This document shows, piece by piece, positions 5,090 to 6,008 of a stretch of 6,008 nt of DNA. A program made the translations under genes and the position numbers. The DNA is from Clostridia bacterium. GTDB lineage: Bacteria; Bacillota; Clostridia; Oscillospirales; CAG-382. Under the pieces are notes generated by a model. It was given only the letters and a program-made list of their open reading frames with translations. It was not told the origin of the DNA and did no database searches. How positions within the stretch are numbered: position 1 is the first letter of the stretch; each line of letters begins with the position of its first letter. The stretch lies in NCBI GenBank assembly GCA_900757905.1, contig CAAEPN010000063.1, positions 1 to 6,008 on the forward strand, in the 5' to 3' direction.

Positions 5090-6008
5090 ACGTAGCCGGC
5101 TTGATTTTTTCCAACATTCACGACAGAAATATTCCGGAGCTGACGCAAAAGCGTACTATGGCTTCCGTTCCGTTCGGCGGCAGATATCGCCTTATCGATT
5201 TCACGCTGTCCAACATGGTAAATGCCGATATTACCAAGGTCGGCATTATTACGCACTATAATTATCAGTCTCTCATGGACCATATCGGTTCCGGTAAGGA
5301 TTGGGATTTATCCCGTTCAAGCGGCGGTATCAAAATACTGCCTCCGTTCATCACGGCTTATGACAGCACGACCCACTCCATGCAGCCGTACTCCAGCCGT
5401 TTGGAAGCCTTAATGGGCGCGTACAACTTTATTTCGCGCTGCACCGAGGATTATTTCGTGCTTTCCGACTGCGATACCGTTTGCAACATTGACCTTCGCG
5501 ATGTGGTCGATTATCATATTGAAACGCACGCCGATATCACAGTCGTTGCAAAGAACACATATCTCGACGCGCATGAAGCCTCTAATTCCACCATTGTGGA
5601 AACCGACGGTCATGAACGGATCTTGAATCTTTTGCATAATCCGTCCGGTCTTTCGGGCAATCTGAATTTGAGCCTGAATATTTTCGTACTCAAGCGCGAA
5701 TACCTCGAAAGCATCGTTCTTGATTCGCTCGCACGTGGTTATAAGAGCTTCACCAAAGATATTATCGCACGCAACATCGGCAAAGCAAATTACCGTATGT
5801 ACAGCAAATTCGAAGGTTATTATGCGTCGATAAGTTCCATTGACAAGTATTACCGTTCAAGCATGGATCTTCTTGATAAAAACGTCAAGGAGAACCTGTT
5901 TGGCATCAAGAACCGCCCGATTTACACCAAGGTCAAGAATTCGCCGCCGGCACGCTATATCGGCGAAAGCAACGTCAAGAATTCTTTGGTGGCTGACGGC
6001 TGCGTCAT
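5086..6008 (+). CDS. glgD: GlgD, ADP-glucose pyrophosphorylase-like regulatory subunit, partial (3' end beyond window)
   Basis: 307 complete codons are visible of a protein usually near 370 residues; the missing part is the end of the C-terminal beta-helix. It is a GlgC paralogue: VPFGGRYRLIDFTLSNMVNADITKVGI-type sequence at 28-54 and DLSRSSGGIKILPP (74-87) align with GlgC. The catalytic motifs are lost. The nucleotide loop AGGQGSRL is replaced by FSNIHDRN (8-15), SGDH by SDCD (127-130), FEEKP by ILNLLHNP (179-186), and the YWKDVGT region by YYASISS (245-251). Family knowledge: Firmicutes GlgD is inactive or nearly so alone and forms a complex with GlgC, changing its activity or affinity. The start is the ATG overlapping the glgC stop, served by AAGGGAGGT. 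The beta-helix begins near 289 (ARYIGESNVKNSLVADGCV). A glycogen synthase gene (glgA) is expected downstream but not seen. The GlgD call is secure. Confidence 0.95.
   Translation, partial: MNVAGLIFSNIHDRNIPELTQKRTMASVPFGGRYRLIDFTLSNMVNADITKVGIITHYNYQSLMDHIGSGKDWDLSRSSGGIKILPPFITAYDSTTHSMQPYSSRLEALMGAYNFISRCTEDYFVLSDCDTVCNIDLRDVVDYHIETHADITVVAKNTYLDAHEASNSTIVETDGHERILNLLHNPSGLSGNLNLSLNIFVLKREYLESIVLDSLARGYKSFTKDIIARNIGKANYRMYSKFEGYYASISSIDKYYRSSMDLLDKNVKENLFGIKNRPIYTKVKNSPPARYIGESNVKNSLVADGCV

Overview
The window carries the start of a bacterial glycogen-synthesis operon, with a divergent two-gene unit beside it. The organism is most likely a member of the Firmicutes (Bacillota), probably a gut or anaerobic Clostridia of moderate G+C. 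The reasons are a glgB-glgC-glgD gene order with a GlgD paralogue (a Firmicutes arrangement), a short Bacillus-type GlgB and GlgC, classical GGAGG-like ribosome binding sites and strong sigma-A-type promoters. The species cannot be named from this sequence.

Left part, minus strand (1-1504): a PHP-family phosphoesterase of the histidinol-phosphatase (HisJ) type (686-1504) is followed after 32 bases by an AraC-family regulator (653 down to base 1). The regulator is cut by the window edge inside its DNA-binding domain. The two genes are probably co-transcribed from a clear TTGACA-17-TATACT promoter at 1579-1551. No histidine-biosynthesis gene is visible, so the phosphatase substrate is unproven.

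Middle (1505-1817): a 313-base AT-rich divergent control region. It holds the minus-strand promoter, a cluster of TTTGTC/GACAAA inverted repeats (1586-1636), a strong plus-strand promoter (TTGAAT-17-TATACT with extended -10, 1718-1746), a short leader hairpin (1773-1787) and the glgB ribosome binding site.

Right part, plus strand (1818-6008): glgB (branching enzyme), glgC (ADP-glucose pyrophosphorylase, catalytic) and glgD (pyrophosphorylase-like partner without the catalytic motifs, cut by the window end). GlgC makes ADP-glucose from glucose-1-phosphate and ATP, and GlgD probably associates with it and modulates it. A glycogen synthase, not in this window and expected downstream, would polymerise the glucose. 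GlgB then introduces alpha-1,6 branches. glgC and glgD overlap by four bases (ATGA) and are probably translationally coupled.

I found no mobile element, CRISPR array, RNA gene or clearly undescribed system. The points most worth a second look are the unassigned repeat cluster in the divergent promoter region, the lysine-rich tail on GlgB, and the pairing of a PHP phosphatase and an AraC regulator next to glycogen genes.
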